From positions 89,560-153,559 of the forward strand of contig NZ_FOXE01000007.1 of NCBI RefSeq assembly GCF_900115635.1: a stretch of 64,000 nt of DNA, in the 5' to 3' direction. This document shows, one piece after another, positions 61,471 through 64,000 of the stretch. Made by a program: the position numbers and the translations under genes. The DNA is from Oscillibacter sp. PC13 (lineage in GTDB: Bacteria; Bacillota; Clostridia; Oscillospirales; Oscillospiraceae). Every line of letters begins with the position of its first letter. The first letter of the stretch is position 1. The notes under the pieces were generated by a model that saw only the letters and a program-made list of their open reading frames with translations, did not search any database and was not told the origin of the DNA.

Positions 61471-62565
61471 ATGGAAAAAGTCAAGGAATTTCTACGGCGG
61501 AAAGACATTGTGATTTCTGCCCGGCGCTATGGTATTGATGCACTGGGCGCCATGGCGCAAGGGCTATTTTGCTCCCTGTTAATCGGCACTATCATCAATA
61601 CCATCGGCACGCAGTTCCATATTGCATTTTTAACGCAGACTGTTGCAACGGTGGGCGGCGCTGAATACACAGTAGGCGGCTTGGCCTCAGCCATGAGCGG
61701 TCCCGCTATGGCCATCGCTATTGGTTACGCCTTGCATTGTCCGCCGCTGGTGTTATTTTCCCTGACAGCGGTTGGCTTTGCTTCAAATGCACTAGGAGGC
61801 GCCGGCGGGCCTTTGGCTGTATTGTTTATTGCAATTCTCTCTGCTGAGATTGGCAAGGCAGTTTCCAAAGAGACAAAGGTAGATATTTTGGTAACCCCTT
61901 TCATCACCATTCTAGTGGGAGTATTGCTCTCTGCTGCCATCGCTCCTCCCATTGGTGCTGCAGCAAGTTCCCTTGGACAGATTATTATGTGGGCCACAGA
62001 ACTGCAGCCTTTCCTGATGGGTATTCTCGTCTCTGTGATTGTGGGGATTGCCCTGACCTTGCCCATCTCCTCGGCGGCTATCTGCGCCGCATTAGGGCTG
62101 ACGGGCTTTGCAGGAGGTGCCGCGGTAGCTGGCTGCTGCGCCCAGATGGTCGGTTTTGCTGTTATGAGCTTCAGGGAAAATCGCTGGGGCGGTCTTGTTT
62201 CTCAAGGCATCGGCACCTCGATGCTGCAAATGCCAAACATTGTCCGGAATCCGCGAATCTGGATTGCTCCTACAGTTACCTCTGCCATTACAGGGCCAAT
62301 TGCCACCTGCCTTTTTAAGCTGCAGATGAATGGTCCACCAGTTTCCTCCGGCATGGGTACATGCGGCTTAGTCGGACAAATCGGCGTCTACACAGGCTGG
62401 ATAAACGACATCGCTGCCGGAAACAAAGAAGCAATCACCGCAATGGATTGGATCGGTTTGATTCTGGTTTGCTTTGTCCTCCCCGCAATTCTCGCCCCTC
62501 TAATCAACCACTTCTGCCGGAAAGCCGGCTGGGTAAAAGATAGGGATTTGACCTTGGCTGAATAA
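61471..62565 (+). CDS. EIIC-like (PTS_EIIC_2, PF13303-type) permease, possible niacin transporter
   Basis: A 364-residue membrane protein with about ten helices. ATG 61471 (MEKVKEFLRRKDIVISARRYG) follows AGGTG; an ATG 18 bases earlier lies against the operator and lacks a ribosome site. The pattern RYGIDALGAMAQGLFCSLLIGTIINTIG, LALGGAGGPLAVLF-like turns, and GLVSQGIGTSMLQMPNIVRNPRIWIAPTVTSAITGPIATCLFKLQMNGPPVSSGMGTCGLVGQ split over the C-terminal half matches the PTS_EIIC_2 family. No EIIA or EIIB is nearby. Control by a NiaR-like repressor suggests uptake of nicotinate or a related vitamin rather than sugar. Confidence 0.75.
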   Translation: MEKVKEFLRRKDIVISARRYGIDALGAMAQGLFCSLLIGTIINTIGTQFHIAFLTQTVATVGGAEYTVGGLASAMSGPAMAIAIGYALHCPPLVLFSLTAVGFASNALGGAGGPLAVLFIAILSAEIGKAVSKETKVDILVTPFITILVGVLLSAAIAPPIGAAASSLGQIIMWATELQPFLMGILVSVIVGIALTLPISSAAICAALGLTGFAGGAAVAGCCAQMVGFAVMSFRENRWGGLVSQGIGTSMLQMPNIVRNPRIWIAPTVTSAITGPIATCLFKLQMNGPPVSSGMGTCGLVGQIGVYTGWINDIAAGNKEAITAMDWIGLILVCFVLPAILAPLINHFCRKAGWVKDRDLTLAE

Positions 62566-62574
62566 ACAAACAAT

Positions 62575-62618
62575 AAACGTACACCGGCCGCTCCTTCGAG
62601 CGGCCGGTGTACGTTTTA
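62575..62618. terminator. Bidirectional terminator, permease versus TRAP gene
   Basis: Perfect 19-bp stem: AAACGTACACCGGCCGCTC (62575-62593), loop CTTC, complement at 62598-62616, between convergent genes. Confidence 0.88.
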
Positions 62619-62672
62619 TAGGAAGTAAGAATTGAATCAGTTTCGCAGGACCCACACATGCAAGGTTATAAT

Positions 62673-63749
62673 TTACTGCTGAGCGTCGATAAGACTCTGC
62701 ACGAAGTCAGAACCAATCTTGGGAGCATACTCATCGTACACGGGCTGAGCAGCCTCTCTGAACGCCATACGCTCTTCAACAGTCAGCTCAATGATCTCGG
62801 TCTTGCCAGCGTCAATGATCTTCTGCTTGCATTCCTTATTCTGAGCATCGACCATTTCCCACTCGTCCATGACCATGCCCTCGCAAACCTCGGTCAGAGC
62901 CTGCTGATACTCAGCGGACAGGGACTCATAAGCGGTCTTGGAAACCAGCAGGGGGATAACATCAAAGATGTGTGCAGTCTCGATGACATAACCCTGTACC
63001 TCGTGCATGCCCTGGGTATAGATGTTCAGGTACGGGTTCTCCTGGCCATCGATAGCACCCTGCTGCAGGGCAGTGAAGACCTCAGAGAAAGCCATGGGAA
63101 CAGCGTTTGCGCCGAGAGCATTAAAATGTGCCATGTGGAGCTCACTCTCCATGGTTCTGATCTTCAGGCCCTTCATATCGGCAGGAGTATGGACGGGAGT
63201 CTTTGTGGTGGTGAGATGACGGCTGCCCTGATACCAAGAGCCCATCCAAAGGAATCCGGCCTCTGCCAGCTCATCTTTGATTGGTGTCATGATATCAGTG
63301 TTCAGAACTTTATCAGCAACGTCAAAGTTGGAAACGTCCTCAATCAGGTAGGGCAGTTCCAAGGCGGACACGCTGGTGGAGTAGCCGCCCAACATACCAA
63401 CGTTGGGGATGGACATCTCAATCGTACCGAACTGCATGCCTTCCAGAGCCTCACGGTTACCGCCCAGCTGAGAGTTGGGGTAAACCTCGATGACAAAATT
63501 GCCATCAGTTGCTTCAGAAAGTCTTTCGGAAAGCAGCAGGGCTGCGTCATTCACTGCCGTGGTATCCGCGCAGGTATGGGCGAGCTTCCAAACAATCTTC
63601 TCACCGGTTGCTGCTGCATCGCCGCTCTGTGCAGCGTCACCGCTGCTGTCTGCGGGAGTTTTCGCCGTGTCGCCGCCACCGCAAGCCACCAGTGACAGTG
63701 TCAGTGCACAAGCCATCAGTGCACAAGCCAGCATTTTCCATCTTTTCAT
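62673..63749 (-). CDS. dctP: TRAP transporter substrate-binding protein
   Basis: A 358-residue DctP-type lipoprotein. ATG 63749 (MKRWKMLACALMACALTLSLVACGGG) follows GAGGAGG; lipobox LVAC (Cys about 23). Domain features: VWKLAHTCADTTAVNDAALLLSERLSEATDGNFVIEVYPNSQLGG (about 50-95), the ligand Arg region in KGLKIRTMESELHMAHFNALGANAVPMAFSEVFTALQQGAIDGQENP (about 165-212). It binds a carboxylate, typically a C4-dicarboxylate or sugar acid, and delivers it to DctQM, which are not in the window. The gene upstream ends at 63906. Confidence 0.93.
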   Translation of the reverse strand: MKRWKMLACALMACALTLSLVACGGGDTAKTPADSSGDAAQSGDAAATGEKIVWKLAHTCADTTAVNDAALLLSERLSEATDGNFVIEVYPNSQLGGNREALEGMQFGTIEMSIPNVGMLGGYSTSVSALELPYLIEDVSNFDVADKVLNTDIMTPIKDELAEAGFLWMGSWYQGSRHLTTTKTPVHTPADMKGLKIRTMESELHMAHFNALGANAVPMAFSEVFTALQQGAIDGQENPYLNIYTQGMHEVQGYVIETAHIFDVIPLLVSKTAYESLSAEYQQALTEVCEGMVMDEWEMVDAQNKECKQKIIDAGKTEIIELTVEERMAFREAAQPVYDEYAPKIGSDFVQSLIDAQQ

Positions 63750-63905
63750 ACAATGTGCCTCCTCATAGTTTTTGATTTGGTCGCCAAGCTTCCTCTGTTT
63801 TTGCATGGATATTGCGCATGTGTGTTTCTGTGAATCTAAAAACTGATTTCAAAAAACGTAGTAACCGGCCATCCAAACGGCTTAAGCCGCATAGAAAGCC
63901 TCAAT

Positions 63906-64000
63906 TTACTTCTTAGGGTCTTCCACCTTTTCGGTGATGCCGGCAATGTCAGCCGCCAGCTCCGCATACTTTTCATACGGTGTCGTTGCACGAATGACCA
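63906..64000 (-). CDS. C-terminal end of an unidentified gene
   Basis: The last 31 codons of a frame that enters from beyond the window: VIRATTPYEKYAELAADIAG, then ITEKVEDPKK and TAA (63906-63908). It is 156 bases upstream of dctP on the same strand and probably in the same operon. The short tail has no diagnostic motif. An enzyme of carboxylate metabolism would fit a TRAP operon, but that is a guess. Confidence 0.55.
   Translation of the reverse strand, partial: VIRATTPYEKYAELAADIAGITEKVEDPKK

Overview
The window looks like chromosome of a GC-rich, anaerobic, monoderm Firmicute, most likely Clostridia of the Oscillospiraceae type (Flavonifractor/Lawsonibacter/Intestinimonas-like). The evidence is gene content, since no 16S rRNA is present: a one-chain pyruvate:ferredoxin oxidoreductase, a WalRK-type cell-wall operon, a split transketolase, PyrK/PyrDB-type pyrimidine synthesis, ECF sigma/anti-sigma pairs and strong AGGAGG-type ribosome sites. 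The density is that of a normal chromosome. I see no complete phage, insertion sequence or CRISPR array.

Layout. 1-2.4 kb: a TIGR04255-type protein and glutamate dehydrogenase. 2.4-7.1 kb: two ECF sigma/anti-sigma pairs flanking cysteine synthase; the second pair is SigV/RsiV-like and has an ECF-type promoter of its own. 7.1-11.6 kb: a TetR-controlled MacB-type ABC export operon with a perfect 41-bp palindromic operator. 11.6-17.5 kb: a DEDDh exonuclease, an LpdD-like small protein, pyruvate:ferredoxin oxidoreductase and a divergent IclR regulator. 17.5-19.5 kb: a poorly coding, lower-GC patch with a GIY-YIG protein and gene debris, abutting the 3' end of tmRNA (ssrA). 20-22.5 kb: a small Cys-rich protein, an SDR oxidoreductase, a cyclophilin and SmpB (the tmRNA partner). 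22.6-31.5 kb: a NUDIX hydrolase followed by a Wal-like cluster (response regulator, kinase, YycH-like, YycI-like, MurA, WalJ, RlmH). 31.4-34.5 kb: a DUF2007 protein, phosphoglucomutase, a NifX-like protein and superoxide dismutase. 34.5-41 kb: a second TetR-controlled exporter, a TolC-like protein plus lipoprotein adaptor plus RND pump. 41-47.6 kb: the pyrimidine operon pyrC-K-D-F-(nitroreductase)-E-B-I, then a DMT permease. 48.8-55 kb: radical SAM/aminotransferase pair, a Cys-rich protein, a MATE pump and split transketolase. 55.2-60.6 kb: a small membrane protein and the branched-chain amino-acid ABC operon livJHMGF. 60.8-62.6 kb: a NiaR-like (3H) repressor and an EIIC-like permease controlled through a 46-bp palindrome. 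62.6-64 kb: a TRAP substrate-binding protein and the end of one more gene.

Themes. Cell-envelope sensing and export dominate: two ECF modules, the Wal operon with murA inside it, and two exporters whose TetR repressors are near-paralogues. Both TetR promoters carry paired GACA-N3-TGTC sites, which suggests cross-regulation. Central anaerobic metabolism (PFOR, GDH, transketolase, amino-acid uptake) and a full pathway from carbamoyl aspartate and aspartate transcarbamoylase to UMP make up most of the rest. The least explained items are the ssrA-adjacent debris/repeat, two Cys-rich proteins, a possible 31-residue lipoprotein inside the pyr operon, and a small membrane protein ahead of livJ that is separated from it by a terminator. 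All family assignments come from reading the sequence, not from database searches.
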